In this document: positions 23,126 through 36,385 of the stretch, in pieces | How positions within the stretch are numbered: the first letter of the stretch is position 1 | How the letters are laid out: every line of letters begins with the position of its first letter | DNA from: Glandiceps talaboti | Taxonomy: Eukaryota > Hemichordata > Enteropneusta > Spengelidae | Reading direction: 5' to 3' | Length of the DNA stretch: 64,000 nucleotides | Assembly (NCBI RefSeq): GCF_964340395.1 | Contig: NC_135571.1 | Location: 8,099,953 to 8,163,952, forward strand | Made by a program: the position numbers and the translations under genes | Notes under the pieces: generated by a model | The model's database searches: none | What the model saw: only the letters and a program-made list of their open reading frames with translations | Told to the model about the DNA's origin: nothing

Positions 23126-24926
23126 ATATCAATGAACAGCAAACTGACTAATTAATAAATAAACAAACAAACAAGCAACTAAATAAATATATAAATAAAT
23201 GAGCACAAATGAGTCTTTTTGTTTATAACACAAAGGCTTATATGCATAATTGAAAGATAATCTGAAGTGATGTTTTTTTATGCCGTTTCTGTTATGTACT
23301 ATTGTCGCTGTTACCATGGAGAAGCTGGAATACACCTTGCATACTTGCAATTGATACTGAAAATGTACTTAATTTAATAACGAGAGATGATGCTAGTCAT
23401 TTAATATTTACATAAACCGTATTAAGTATCATTACATTGAAGTTACATTGTCATGTGCATTGAAACAGGCTAAGTGTCTTAACATTATAACACTGGTAAC
23501 TTTACCAAACATTGCGCCATGTGAGCATTCGTTTGTTTTGTTTAACTGCGACATCGTTGTACTAGTGAATATTCAGCATATTATTATTATGAAAGTGACA
23601 TATGTGATTTTCCACACCAAACAAGAAATATAAAGAAAAGCACTTGTAAGATTTGTCTTGTGGAGTTAAACATTGTTTTTGAATGCCAAGTTCAAAGGCA
23701 GTATCATTCTCTTACCTGAGATCTCAGACAGCGCGCGTGACGGCTGATGTCTTCGATTAAAGAACTTGAATATGCTGCTATGACGATTTGTGCTTCAAGA
23801 TTTATAGCTCTGTCTGTAAACGTTATACTACTTGGGACTATTTTGCGAGGAAGGATACCCAATCATAGCACCCATTTTATCAAGTATGACGGAACTGAGA
23901 TATTTCTATGACTACTTCAAATTACTTCGCGTTGAACAACTAGAACATGAGAGAATTTCCCAAATATCTTAAAGTTACGTAACCTTTATATTTTTTTATC
24001 GATGATATAAGAAACGTTGAAACTGAAAGATAATTTTACAACTGTGTGTAAGTCTGCAGAATCAAGGTATTCAGAAATACACAAATGCTATTGTGGCTTA
24101 GAGGTAGAAAGTCTTCGAACACTGGAGGCGGATTTCCAGAATATTAACTACACACTCACTAAGTTCAATGGATTGATAACAGACAAATATCACATTGCTA
24201 TCTTCGAAACAAACTTTAAAGTAGCGGAGAGCCGGGATAGGATTTCTTCCTCCACAGGTGATGGAGTTTACAAGACTTTTTCAATGTAAGCAGGAGTTCA
24301 TTTTGCACCAGTTCCCACAATAGTTATGCCGGCATTTGATGCCATCCCCAAAGAATTAGTAAGTAGTTTTGTAAATGTTTCCTGAACCAGATTTGGTATA
24401 TCTCGCGGCTATTTACATGTACATAGTCAGTTTTGCACATCAAAGCAACTCCTTGTATATTCACGCATTTCGATATGTCTGATTCAGATATAACGTTTTC
24501 TGTTAGCCTTTCAGATGTAAGTGAAAAGGGGAGATAGCTTCAGTGGAAAGAGATAGCAGATGGATAATGCACAATAGAGAAGTTTTATGAACGAGAAATG
24601 GGACGGGATACTTCAGAATCATGATATATACTCAATCATCGAATGTCGTTATATGTTGAATAATAAAGATTATGCATCGTGGATAAAAACAACAGATAAC
24701 ATTTATATTCATTCTGTACTACCTGATAACAATATCTTTCATTGCTGAAAATATTTAGAAAATAAAGTATTTGAATACAAAGGTCTATCTATGGTTTGAA
24801 ACGTGTAAAAGCAATACACTTAGAGTATCGACACAACAAACAAACAAGTGGAAGAATAAGTTGTGTGTATATAGTTTTTGTCATGCTATCAAATGAACTA
24901 TTTTACGGTCTGGGAAGTAGCCGGTG
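23126..24926. other. Gene-free stretch
   Basis: No supported gene. A 90-codon frame at 24017-24289 is Ser/Thr/Lys-rich without a recognised domain and has no partner exon that I can find. A degenerate (AAAC)n/(AAAT)n run lies at about 23150-23205. Confidence 0.45.
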
Positions 24927-24983
24927 TATGTATGTATGTATGTATGTATGTATGTATGTATGTATGTATGTATGTATGTGTAT

Positions 24984-25039
<56 letters not shown>

Positions 25040-25105
25040 ATGTATGTATGTATGTATGTATGTATGTATGTATGTATGTATGCATGCATGCCTGTCTGCC
25101 TGCCT
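24927..25105. repeat. (TATG)n-(TG)n-(TATG)n-(CCTG)n microsatellite
   Basis: About 180 bp of TATG units is interrupted by about 35 bp of TG and ends in CATG and CCTG variants. The long open frames reported across it in all phases are artefacts of the 4-bp repeat. Confidence 0.95.
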
Positions 25106-26412
25106 GTCTGCCTGTCTTCAACAATTTGTATTCATATTTAACTCCTTATATAAAGGTCATATATGACCTATGTACAAAGGTAACCCACAACTTTAGTAAG
25201 TCGAATGTAAACACTTCAATCCCTGTACGCTACAAATTTCCTATTAATCGACTTTAGTATCGATTTCTTTTTGAATGATATAATATACCTTGGCCTTTCC
25301 CAACATACAATCCATTCACTGCTTCTGAATGCATTGCGTATGTTTGTTCTTCGAGTATTGTATGATACAAACGTGGTATATGTATTTCATGATGAGTAAT
25401 TCCTAAGGGACAGTATCTCTAAATCTGGCCAATTTACTAGCATAATAATGCACAATCATTTAAGTAGACCCACATTTATCTTCCTTTTATCTTTTAAAGA
25501 CACGCATCACTTGTATCTCACTTAGACACAGAATGATGCAAACACGCTGCACTGCAAACAAGCTGTTAGCAAATATATTCATTGTTACATCCTTATTGGC
25601 GTTTGGAAAGAAAATCTGTAATGTTAGATATGGAAGGCATGATCTAACGTCTCTTAGAAAATCGATACGGTTATCAACTCAAAAATAATCTTAGTAACAT
25701 TTTGCTCGAGAAATATCTTCATTGGTAAGCTTAAGATATTTTTTAGCCAAACAATGAAACGTAGCAGTATTGGTAAGATTTTTGTAGAGCCAGACGATAA
25801 AGGCCTGGAGGTTTGAGCAAGTCTAAACATTCATGTGTTTCAATAGTCTGCCATTCAAACATCCAAAGTATAACAATATGTTAGGGAAAGTGAAGGTTTC
25901 ATTATCTCTAGAATCCAACAGGAAAATATGGTAATTTGGCATGGCATTGATTACGCTATACCAAATATGAAAAATACGAAGACATTAATCAAACACATGT
26001 TATTCAACATCGTGCTGGGGGAGGGGTAAGGGGGGTCTCTTCTCAATCTCGCTTACGTCGTTTTGCTCTTTGTAGCCACAGTCATACATAATTCAAGGAT
26101 ACAGTTTTGTTTCCTCAACAAACTGTTCAAAAGAAGCCGTCTCACGACTTCCACAAAAATTTAGCCATCTTGTAAAATTGCCTGTAGCAGGATCAGAGAG
26201 ACAAATTAATTTTGCCGCGAGGCATCCTTTGTTATCATTACTCAAAAGATGTGTACGTTACTAGTATGTATTCACGTTAACATTTTGTTGCAAATGAAAT
26301 GCATGTGAATTAAAGTAACGTCTACGTGAATTATATCTTCCATCGATTCTCTATTTTTTGTGTCGCTCACCTTCTACCTGTTCGTCTGTTATTTACGTTT
26401 CTTCTCCATTCC

Positions 26413-26415
<3 letters not shown>
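25106..26415. other. Gene-free stretch
   Basis: No gene, RNA or repeat copy recognised. Confidence 0.45.
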
Positions 26416-26485
<70 letters not shown>

Positions 26486-26610
26486 GTATGTATGTATGTA
26501 TGTATGTATGTATGTATGTATGTATGTGTATGTATGTATGTGTATGTATGTATGTATGTATGTATGTATGTATGTATGTATGTATGTATGTATGTATGTA
26601 TGTATGTATA

Positions 26611-26681
<71 letters not shown>

Positions 26682-26717
26682 GGCTGTCTGTATGTATGTC
26701 TGTCTGTCTGTCTGTTT
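26416..26717. repeat. (TCTG)n-(TATG)n-(CCTG)n-(TCTG)n microsatellite
   Basis: About 300 bp of related tetranucleotides in blocks: TCTG 26416-26484, TATG 26485-26609, CCTG 26612-26648, TCTG 26649-26717. The apparent open frames of up to 182 codons are repeat artefacts. Confidence 0.95.
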
Positions 26718-27683
26718 GTTCCACTCAGCGGCAAGACACCTGTCTGTCACGTTATGTACAGCTTTAAATCGGATAAACAACGAATAAAGGAATGTTAACG
26801 ATGTATGTATGAATAGGTGTATACATGACTTTGCATGACAACGTCTGTCGTTACCACAACATAACATATAAATAAGCTCCAATGTTATATGAATTCTCGC
26901 TGGACAATAGCCCACTCATGTGTTACGTGATTTCAGATGACTGGTTCAACAGGACAAATAATTGGAGAGGTGAGAAGATGTATGTTTCTCAAGATTTGAT
27001 GTAAACTCGATTTAATATAATGATGGCAGAGAACTTTACGAAAAAAGACTTTCTCAGCTACAGATAATCATCAGTGCAGTACGGAAAAAAAGCAGTGTCA
27101 TTGAAGTCTTTACACATACATTTTAATAGCCTTACCTGTTGATAAAACTCGTTCCAGCGAGTGAAATTGTACTTTTCACTCGCTCACAATGTAAAATTTC
27201 AACGAAAACAAAACTGGGTTACATAGTATTGAACTTTATCCTTTTCGTTTGGCGTCTCCACTGGTATATTAATAGGACTAAACGTGGCATTTCACTCAAA
27301 ATCCTCTTGGCATTATTCTGTCTTTTATTACACGTACTTTTATGTAAGGATACACACACCGGGCATGTAGAATAGCTATTAGGATTAAGAAAGAAGCGAA
27401 AAAAATAATATCATTGATGATTACAAAATCTAGGGATGGTGTCATATTCATGTCTTTTGCTGACGCTCCCTGTGTTATTGTCAATGGACACGTTTAATGT
27501 TACATTACACTTAGTTTAAGATTCTCATTGTTGCTTCTAAATTTTAGTACATTTATACTAGTTTTAGTAAAATGCAAGCCTTCACAAGTTTTCGTTTCCT
27601 CTTATCCCTGCTAGTTGTTTCCATTTTCCTGCTTCCCTCATTTTATCAGTGGACCTTATAGTTCATTTTACTATAACAAGTGT

Positions 27684-27690
<7 letters not shown>
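26718..27690. other. Gene-free stretch
   Basis: No gene recognised. Frames at 27139-27375 and 27296-27484 have no motif. Confidence 0.45.

Positions 27691-27747
<57 letters not shown>
27691..27747. repeat. (CA)n microsatellite
   Basis: Pure CA dinucleotides over about 57 bp. Confidence 0.95.
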
Positions 27748-27749
<2 letters not shown>

Positions 27750-27811
27750 CCACCTACACTGATTCTTGTTTTGTTTATTTAGAAATTTTATACTTTACTA
27801 TAATTTGTATT

Positions 27812-27850
27812 TCTCTAGGAAGGTCTTCGATGTAAGACCGAAATGTCGAC
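27812..27850 (+). other. Hairpin followed by GAAA..GTCGAC, possible Penelope-type ribozyme relic
   Basis: GGTCTT-CGATGT-AAGACC forms a perfect 6-bp hairpin directly followed by GAAATGTCGAC and preceded by CTAGGAA. In the hammerhead ribozymes of Penelope-like elements, CUGAUGA, a short stem II and GAAAC occur in that order. Here the CUGAUGA box is only partly matched. A relic is possible; activity is unlikely. Confidence 0.25.
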
Positions 27851-28709
27851 TATAGAGCTATTTTTTTACTCAATTGAGCTTCGCGTTGCATTTTGCTTTT
27901 CCTCTCACTTCAATCCCAGGCTCAACAAAGTGTAGTTTATCCAAATGATTTAGCATCCTGTTTAAAATTAATTCAGAATAATTGTATAGTTGCTACTGGA
28001 CATTAATGTTTGATATTTTACAACATGAAAGTGTAAAATGATGGCTTAGTTTATAACCAAACGGCAAGGCACAAATAATTCAAAACAACTCGCTATCAAA
28101 AACCTGACGAAATTCGATCTAATCCAGTGTCGCCTTGTACATATATCACACATACATAATTGATAATATAGCTGGAATTTTATACCTTATTTTTTTGTGA
28201 CACTTACTATCCAACCAAAACTCCAGAAAATGCTGCTAAATCATTCAACGATTATCGAAAATTCACGATTTGTCTCTGAATGGCTTACACAAAACTCTTT
28301 TGGGAGTATGAGATGATCTTAAGATGTTGGATATAACGGAGCGGTAAATGGAATATGATCTCAGTGTACAATTGCTAGAGGGAATGGAAGGGATTTTCCT
28401 CTATATTTGAAATGTTTCTTCTGTAATATTAAACTGCAAATACATTGGTAGATATAGATATATGCTTCGAGATGTGATTTTTAGCTTGCAAGTCAATTAC
28501 ACATATCCGCGTGATTTTTTTATAAACCGTGCAGTTTTTCAAGGGAACCATCATTAATATTCTAGAAAATGAGAATCGTTTTTCCATGTAAAATGTATAA
28601 GGTAACCCAGAGAATTGGTTATCTGACTTGTAAATGTCTTTCGGAACAGCTATATTGTCAAGCTATTATAGTATAATATAGTATAGTGGGTTGCTCCTGG
28701 CTGTCAAAA
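27851..28709. other. Gene-free stretch
   Basis: No gene or repeat copy recognised. Confidence 0.45.
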
Positions 28710-28711
28710 AT

Positions 28712-28746
<35 letters not shown>

Positions 28747-28763
28747 GCACGCACGCACGCACG
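28710..28763. repeat. (CA)n / (CGCA)n microsatellite
   Basis: CA dinucleotides turning into CGCA units. A second loose CA/TACG run follows at about 28827-28865. Confidence 0.9.
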
Positions 28764-28869
28764 ATATTTTAGAACGTTCACCTTTTTCAAGCTCTTCTCA
28801 AGAAAGCGAAATAACCCTTTCCCTCACACATACACGCGTACACACACATACGTACGTACACAGACATCC

Positions 28870-29570
28870 CCTCCCACCCACAAGCGGATTATTTCTGTAT
28901 AGGGGGAAGAAACCTATTCTAAGCAACAAAGCCAATTCTATATTCAAGTAGTACAGAATATCTTGTGTCAGGGTAGTCAGTAGACAGCGTTATTTACTTG
29001 AATGCATCCGCTCTTGTATTTTACAGCACGGTTGATATAAACGCTTACAGCTTTGGGCAGTATGGAGCAGAATGCAATCTCTGGATGAAGTGAAAAAAAC
29101 AGACGCAAAAGTCAAAAAATCAGAATTCTCGCGGATGAATCAACTACCTTACAATTGTCCTGAACACTCGAACAAATTGAATTGACATTCGCTTAATTTA
29201 GCACCTCAAATTTTACCAATGGGTCGTTGCAATTTGAGAGAACATGTCCTTGTGTGATTGCTAAAATATTTTTCTTCGCTATAGCAATATGCATCCCTGA
29301 ATTATCCCTGTACACGTCTCAAATCTACACTCTATTGTATACATCACATCAACCGTGGCTCGCCAGTCAGGAACTTGAAACTTTCTGTGAACTTTCCGTA
29401 CAATTTGATATCGTAGTTTCAAAGGAATCAACTAGGAAATTATTTTCGATTGAAAATTTTCCTTTGAACTTTCCGACTCGAAAAATGAGATTAAACGTTA
29501 GCACGTTTTATAATTATATGCAACACGTGACAGTTAATTTTATGCATATGATAGGTGAATTATAACTTTA
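28870..29570. other. Gene-free stretch
   Basis: A 112-codon frame at 29227-29565 has no recognised domain and no repeat bias. It is the longest unexplained frame in this part, but I do not call it a gene. Confidence 0.4.
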
Positions 29571-29794
29571 ATTAAACACCTTTTGATCTATTTTGGGTTT
29601 TTATTTTCTTAACTAATGTGATAAATTTAACATCACAATCCACAAGTTTTGGTTATCTCTTTCAATTTACACTTAAAAGTGAAAATAATGCAAAAACTTG
29701 TTATCCAAGGTTTTTGAAATGTTGTACTTTTATCAGCAAAATATCAAAAAAAAGTGTAAGAAGGTAAAAACACAATTATATCAAAAGGTGTTAT
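29571..29794 (-). mobile_element. MITE-like element, family D (second copy)
   Basis: Left AACACCTTTTGATCTATTTT pairs with right TATCAAAAGGTGTT. The whole segment aligns in reverse complement with 5673-5880. It abuts the LINE pol remnant to its right. Confidence 0.8.
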
Positions 29795-29814
29795 CATCAG
29801 TCTTTCAGTCAACT

Positions 29815-30400
29815 CTTTATCATTTGCTGTCTACTCTGTTCTTAGTCTTCCTCAATATTCTTTCGCTCTAAGTGACCATCTAATAGGTCTTGTTAGATGC
29901 TGTCTTATCTAATCATATGACCAACATATGCTAATTTCCTCATCTTCATCAATGGTATAACATATCATTCCACATTTACCCTACTAAGAACTTCTTCATT
30001 CGTTATCTTGTCTGTCCTGGACATTTTCATTATCATTCTATACACCCACATCTCAATGTTTGTGTCAAGGTCCATGTATCACATCCACATAACAGTGTTG
30101 ACCATATGCAGTACTTTATAATTCTCTTACTTGCTTTAATTACAATAATATTTTTTTTCTGTCAAATTTGCTTCATACTGTTAAAACTACCTTTTGCGTT
30201 GAAACCTCAATTCTCTTCACTATTTCACCTTCACATTTTTTCATCAAATGTCCATTTTATGATCTGGCCCAAGTATGCCAATCTCTCAGTTTTGTTGCAT
30301 GTCTGTTCCATCTATTTTAATTTTTATCTTGATTTCTGGTTTATTATCTGTTGGCCAGCATACTCATTGTCTTCCTAGCATTCATTTCCATTCACGGAAA
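29815..30400 (-). pseudogene. LINE reverse-transcriptase protein C-terminal remnant (RTE/jockey-like)
   Basis: Read on the minus strand across several frames, the order of pieces is that of the C-terminal third of a non-LTR retrotransposon pol: a NARKTMSML-like start, KIKIDGTDMQ-like residues, CEGEIVKRIEVSTQKV (about 30200), YGQHCYVD/TWTLTQ (about 30080-30110), VYRMIMKMSRTDKITNEEVL (about 29985-30045) and KMRKLAYVGHMIR (about 29905-29945), then LLDGHLERKN. The TDKITNEEVL and KLAYVGH phrases are highly characteristic. Multiple stops and frameshifts show it is dead. No 3' tail is recognised because family D sequence follows. Confidence 0.75.
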
Positions 30401-30410
30401 TCAAACTAAA

Positions 30411-30608
30411 CTGTTGTTGCAACATGTTGATACATGTTAACAATGCATGTTGATGTACTTACACACACAGTTGAGTGGCCACTCGTAAAGTACGTTTTGC
30501 TCAAGTGGCTGCACATTAAAGCTAATTTAGAGTTTACACTATCTTGATTACAGGGTGAGAATATCCACACAACCAAGTCACCGCTATCACCCACTTGTGT
30601 AATCTACC
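30411..30608 (-). repeat. Dispersed repeat, second copy
   Basis: Reverse complement matches 6202-6398, including GGTAGATTACACAAGTGGGT and TATCAACATGTTGCAACA. Confidence 0.65.
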
Positions 30609-31383
30609 ATATGCAATATGCTCTAGTTTGTGTCTATGTTAAGTTTTCTGATAGCCACGTTTCCATATTAATCGACATTCCTAAATGAATCAAACCCATT
30701 TATGAAAGGAAGAGCTGATCACATACAAAATTGTATACATACCAGATATGGAATACGCACTAGAGAATCGTCCTTCCTTCATCCATCGATATAGGGTAAC
30801 CTTGCCAAATGCTTGGCTTGTACAATGGATTTCTTCCTCAGGATAGAATTTATTTGGTTTTGCAATGATATTTCTATTAAGGAGGCCCACTTGTATTGAA
30901 ATCAAGTGACTTGAGAAGTAGTATCAATTGCGTATAGGTCGTAGAGTTCAACATTCTACACTTGTTACTTTATTGCCTTGTTTCTTCTGTGAAATCAATC
31001 TATCGAACATGGTAAAATCGTCATTGAAAGAAAATTCATCACTCTGAGATTAATTCTGACGAGTATCAAAGTCAGATTTACAATTGTCTGCCATTGCTTA
31101 CTATACTAACTGAGACGAAATGGCTCTCTCTATGATGTCATAATCCCCCAAAGGGACAACAATAGGCAGTGTAACTGCAAGTTCATGGCTGCTCGGGTCA
31201 CATCTGATCGCCAATTTTAATTCTTTTTTTTCTCACTTATCATGCAATATTGAATAGTCAGCTTTGCATTTACTGGTTATGAGACGTATAAAGAACATTT
31301 TTCAAGGTTGTGGTATGGGGCATTTTGAATCACCTTTAAATGTTGTATGACCTCAAATGAAAATTAGATTATGATACCTAATA
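30609..31383. other. Gene-free stretch
   Basis: The 17-mer TAGTTTGTGTCTATGTT at about 30627 also follows the sister repeat at about 6404. Otherwise nothing is recognised. Confidence 0.45.
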
Positions 31384-31539
31384 GGCGAGCATCTTTACAT
31401 GGTGGCACATAAGTTAAATTAAGTCAGACAAAATGTTGCAAGAAATAGTAATCATTCAATCTTGCTATCTGCAATTATTGTATGTGCATTTTTTTGCGTG
31501 ATTTCGTTTGTATCAATCAGAGTGAGTAAACGGTAACCT
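31384..31539. mobile_element. MITE family B, right half
   Basis: CATGGTGGCACATAAGTTAA, TCAATCTTGCTATCTGCAAT and AGTGAGTAAACGGTAACCT correspond to the right half and terminus of family B; the left half is missing. Confidence 0.7.
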
Positions 31540-33505
31540 GCAATCGTCAGTCCGTCTATTTGTTTAGCATTGATTCAATCATTCATTTATATTTCATGTA
31601 TACCTAAGCTGACATTTTGTAAGTTATAAATTAACAAGCCCTAACAATTCATCCTTTCTTAAGCACCTTTTAAAATTTACATTTCGTCCTTCAAATCCCT
31701 TAGCTATACTTTCGTTTGCATCTTGCTGGAGAGAAAAATAGTGCTTATAACACGCCCAAGTGAACGAACAAGACTTCCTGAAAATACTAGATTATATAAC
31801 AGCAATTGAGCAGGAGTACTAATAACGCCTACACATCGTCGCAAAACCACGACCTGTTTTACGGCACCATTCATAACGAGCCGTCCACTTTTCGAAGTGT
31901 AGCTGAAGAAATAACAGCTCTGGTTTGCGAGATTGTTACTACATGAATATACTATATGTTCTCTAATACCCAAATAATCTAGAGCATTCAGTGAAGTGCA
32001 TACTTCTTCCAATATTGTACAGTATTTTCAACAATAAACAAAGACAGACGTCCACAAGTGTTGGAGACCGTGGTTGATGCCAGTAATAACATAGAGTACC
32101 TCTTGTCTTGAAGGTCTAACGCTACTACTACTATTTCAGGTATCCCTAGCTGCCATTTTGATTTTTGAATTTTCGCTCGTCTCCTAAGTCTACAGACACT
32201 ATTTGTGATCTGCTAGTCTAGGATGGCATCCCTACACAGAACCTGATTGGTCGAATACATAATTAGACATATTGAAATTGCGCAATCGGGTCAAATGATG
32301 AATCCATAATCAGATGTCATTGTGAGAGGTTTTCTGGTAAACTATGGGATTATATCCTTCTAATTTGAGTTGTTTGTTTGTTTGCACACGTTATTGTGGC
32401 GGGACGGGGCTTAAAAAGACTTTGCAAAATTGTGGACGAGGTATAAAAACCAATGCTTAGGCTTTTAGAATGTATCACAGCAACAAAGGCAGATTTGTAA
32501 ATTTATAAATCTATAATGAGACAGGTTGTGCATATTCATTGTAGGGATAGTGAAGATTAATTCTCCAGTTTCTGTAAGCTTTGCTTTTCAACGTATACTA
32601 GCTGTAACTGAGTATTTGTTTTTCGATCATACAACCCAGAAAGTAGTCATTGAAAATTGTTAAAATATCAATAATTGGACAGGGCACATTCTATTTTATC
32701 TAAAAGAAGTATAGCAATAAGTTGAAACCTTGCCTTGATTTTTTGGTGTGGACCAAAAATCAATTTGATTGGCACCATATTGTCTACTGTTACACAAATA
32801 TAAGCCAATACTATGCAGGGTGTACGATATTGTAACTAACACAATAATTTCAAAACTAAAATGTTCCGGTTTCCGCTAGTATAACTGTAAGTGTGTGACT
32901 TTTGAGTGTCGGTGATTTTGAGCATCACACAAAAACATGCAAAACATAAACTGTAGGGTGCTTCATAGCGAATGACGATCAGCGAATGACACCAGGTGTG
33001 ATTATAGATTGCAATATGAATCATTTGTAGTTCTAGCAGGAGAATTGATGAAGTGCAGTGATTTGTATTCGAGCTTTGACAATGAATCTGATACCCAATT
33101 TCAAAGGGGAAATGAGGATTAAACTATTCTATAGATCTGTACCAAGGCCCAATGAATTGAAACGATTATTGCTTTCTTGTGAGTTGCAATCCACGGTGAG
33201 AGTTAATCCTAAGCATGCTGTTAGTTGCAAATGTCAGGAACTGGAAAGTGTCCTTCACTGTGCACATAGTTGTCGCATTATTGTTATAGGATTTGAAGGA
33301 AGCGCGGGGATAAAGTGGTCGTCTTGTAGAACTCTGACGTAGGCTGTACACCATGACGTCATTAAACACCTGATGACAGTCAATTAAAATGTATATTCAT
33401 TTATGTCATTTCAGCTAAAGTGACTACGTTGAACACAATTCCGTTAGTTTCTCGCCTGTTCTCGCTATATTACTGAGTGTTACTATCTATCTGTATCTGT
33501 TCGTA
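31540..33505. other. Gene-free stretch with one dispersed repeat
   Basis: About 32675-32810 aligns loosely with 61390-61520 (CTATTTTATCT, AATAAGTTGAAA, TTTGATTGG). Open frames at 31704-32012 (102 codons, minus) and 33058-33342 (94 codons, plus) show no recognised domain. Confidence 0.45.
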
Positions 33506-33509
33506 TATC

Positions 33510-33603
<94 letters not shown>

Positions 33604-33712
33604 CGTCCGTCCGTCCGTCTTTCCTTCCTTCCGTCCGTCCGTCCATCCTTCCGTCCGTCCGTCCGTCCGTCCGTCTGTCTGTCAGTGTCCGTCCGTCTGT
33701 CCATCTCTCTGT
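33510..33712. repeat. (TCTG)n / (TCCG)n microsatellite
   Basis: About 90 bp of TCTG changes to TCCG and TTCC variants and back to TCTG. Confidence 0.95.
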
Positions 33713-33901
33713 AAGCTATAGAGCTCTCTATTAGGTGTACCATTTTACAAACTCGGCCTTCATTACCTTATAATAGCATGTTTTGTTTGATAAACACAGT
33801 TTTTATTTGAAACTCTATGGATGCTACGAAAACTCATCTGTACATACCTAACAGGAATAAATACATTTATACCACAGTGAACATGTGATTGAGAATATGG
33901 T

Positions 33902-34624
<723 letters not shown>

Positions 34625-35429
34625 TTGAGAGACAACATATTATGTTACTGAATCAGAATATTCAGTAATTTCAAATAAATTTATTTAATAGCCTTTAATA
34701 CTGATAGTCTATTTATGATTAACCAAGTAATATAAGTTACTATGTGTATCATGTTACATGTGGAACTATATTCTTTTGCAAAATGATGTTCTCAATTTCA
34801 ACTCCTTCATTGATGTTTTGTACAATCTCTGGTTACCATTACAAAAGACAGTTTGACTTCACGTGTTCTTACAGCTAAACTGATATAGACTTGGTGTTTC
34901 ACTCACTTGGTGTTTCATTGAATTTACACACCCTCAGACAACTTCTAATGCAAAAGAATCAATAACATAGGTGCCGTGTACAGTGGGATGTAAAAGTAGT
35001 CAAGTTGATATGTTGATTATCAGTTAGAAAATAAACAATTGCAGCCGTTAAAATCATCAAGTCCGTGTGTAATGTTTTCGTTGGAAGTCTGGTTTCACTG
35101 CACTGTGAAAGAATAGCAATCCTTATCAGACTGAGTGTTCAATGTGATTGGGCAAAGGATCCCGCTGTGTTTGTTGTGTCTCACTTATTGCTAGTCTAGA
35201 GTTGAAATTTGTCTATCTTTGTGTCAAAAATGTAATGTCCCAGTATGAGTGAAAAACCAAACCTACATCATTTTAGCTACAAACGTACGTCATTTTTTGC
35301 AATGGAGAGTTTTTCTTCGAGGTGTATGTTATAAAATGTATTATTAAGAATGAATAGACTTTCCTACCGTGAGTGTATATGGATGGATGTATTGTTTGAT
35401 GAGTGGGTAGGTGGGTAGGTGGGTAGGCA

Positions 35430-35471
<42 letters not shown>

Positions 35472-36385
35472 GGCTTTTCTGTGCTTGTCTTTGTTTTGTT
35501 TTTCTGAAGGTTCATTTAATAATACAAATAAATTTACAATATTCCTCATTTGACCGAGAATAGGGTTCAACATATATAGAGTTAATGTTAATTCCTTGAG
35601 TGTTGACTTGTGCCTTTGAAAACCTGGCAATCATGGAAGTTCATGCATGTAGGTGAACGGAAGTAAGCTTCAGTAGGATGCCTACACCGAAGTTTTAGTA
35701 CTGTCACCCTATTCTCTACGTCAACGTCATCTCACGATTCGATGTTTTTAAAGTTTACTAGGAGAAAAGTGCTTATATGTCACAAAATTATGTCTCCGAT
35801 ACCAATAAATTGCAAAACATTTGTAGGAGTTACTTTACAACTGTTTACTTAGGATTCTATCTCAAGAGGCATTCAAAGCATAGTACCACTGGGCATATGT
35901 GTCACCTTTAATCATCAAAGGTACGGAAGCTTCGAAAAACAACAGAATGCTTGATAATTGGTTTTATAATTCTTTTAGTTTCCTTGTATGTAAATTGATA
36001 CCACGTTAACATTCAGTGACAATTTAAGACATAATTTGATCAAAACTCGAACTACTTTCTTACTGTCAGGATTATTATCCTGATTGGAGAGGACGGAAAT
36101 CAATTAGTAATTGGTACATTATGTAAGCGATATTTGTTATCATTGTAATGATTTTAGTCATATTTGATAGGCGGTGGGAGGGGGGGGTGGCTGGTTTGGT
36201 TGGCTGCACTGTAAACGTGGCGGAGGCTGGACGAGTAATTAACACGTCCATTATTAGAAACTTGAACATACATAAGTCTACAATGTGGACATTCAAAAAT
36301 AACAAACATGGATGTATAAATCTCACTGTAGTATTCAACAATAAGGTTGAACAAAAGACTATAATTTCTTAGTGTGACTCTCAAT
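34625..36385 (+). repeat. Large inverted repeat, left arm
   Basis: This arm aligns, block by block and in reverse complement, with 36925-38372. Blocks: 34625-34895 with 38110-38372 (CTATATTCTTTTGCAAAA, TGTTCTCAATTTCAACTCCT); 35320-35440 with 37975-38090 (ATCCATCCATATACAC); 35470-35640 with 37430-37600 (CAATATTCCTC, GGTTCAACATATA); 36085-36385 with 36925-37260 (AAGCGATATTTGTTATCA, GCTGGACGAGTAATTA, GATGTATAAATCTCA). The arm carries an extra insertion at about 34895-35320 and another at about 35640-36085. A short (TCTG)n run lies at 35431-35470. No intact coding frame is seen. Confidence 0.82.
35150..35265 (+). repeat. Dispersed repeat inside the left arm
   Basis: Matches 20297-20420 in the same orientation (AAAGGATCC, TGTTTGTTGTGTCTC, TGTCTATCTTT, TGAGTGAAAAACCA). 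It lies in a part of the left arm that has no counterpart in the right arm, so it probably inserted after the inverted duplication formed. Confidence 0.6.

Noticed and set aside
24796-25257. Open frames up to 153 codons rich in Met-Tyr-Val-Cys
   Set aside because: They are translations of (TATG)n/(TG)n tetranucleotide repeat in several phases on both strands.
26326-26915. Frames of 111-182 codons rich in Cys-Leu-Ser-Val or Asp-Arg-Gln-Thr
   Set aside because: Products of the TCTG/TATG/CCTG microsatellite; no sequence outside the repeat shows a domain.
29227-29565. 112-codon frame with a hydrophobic N-terminal part
   Set aside because: It resembles no family I know, and no splice partner, repeat relation or promoter was found; chance frame is more likely.
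31704-32012. 102-codon minus-strand frame
   Set aside because: No recognisable domain or coding bias; upstream and downstream sequence gives no extension.
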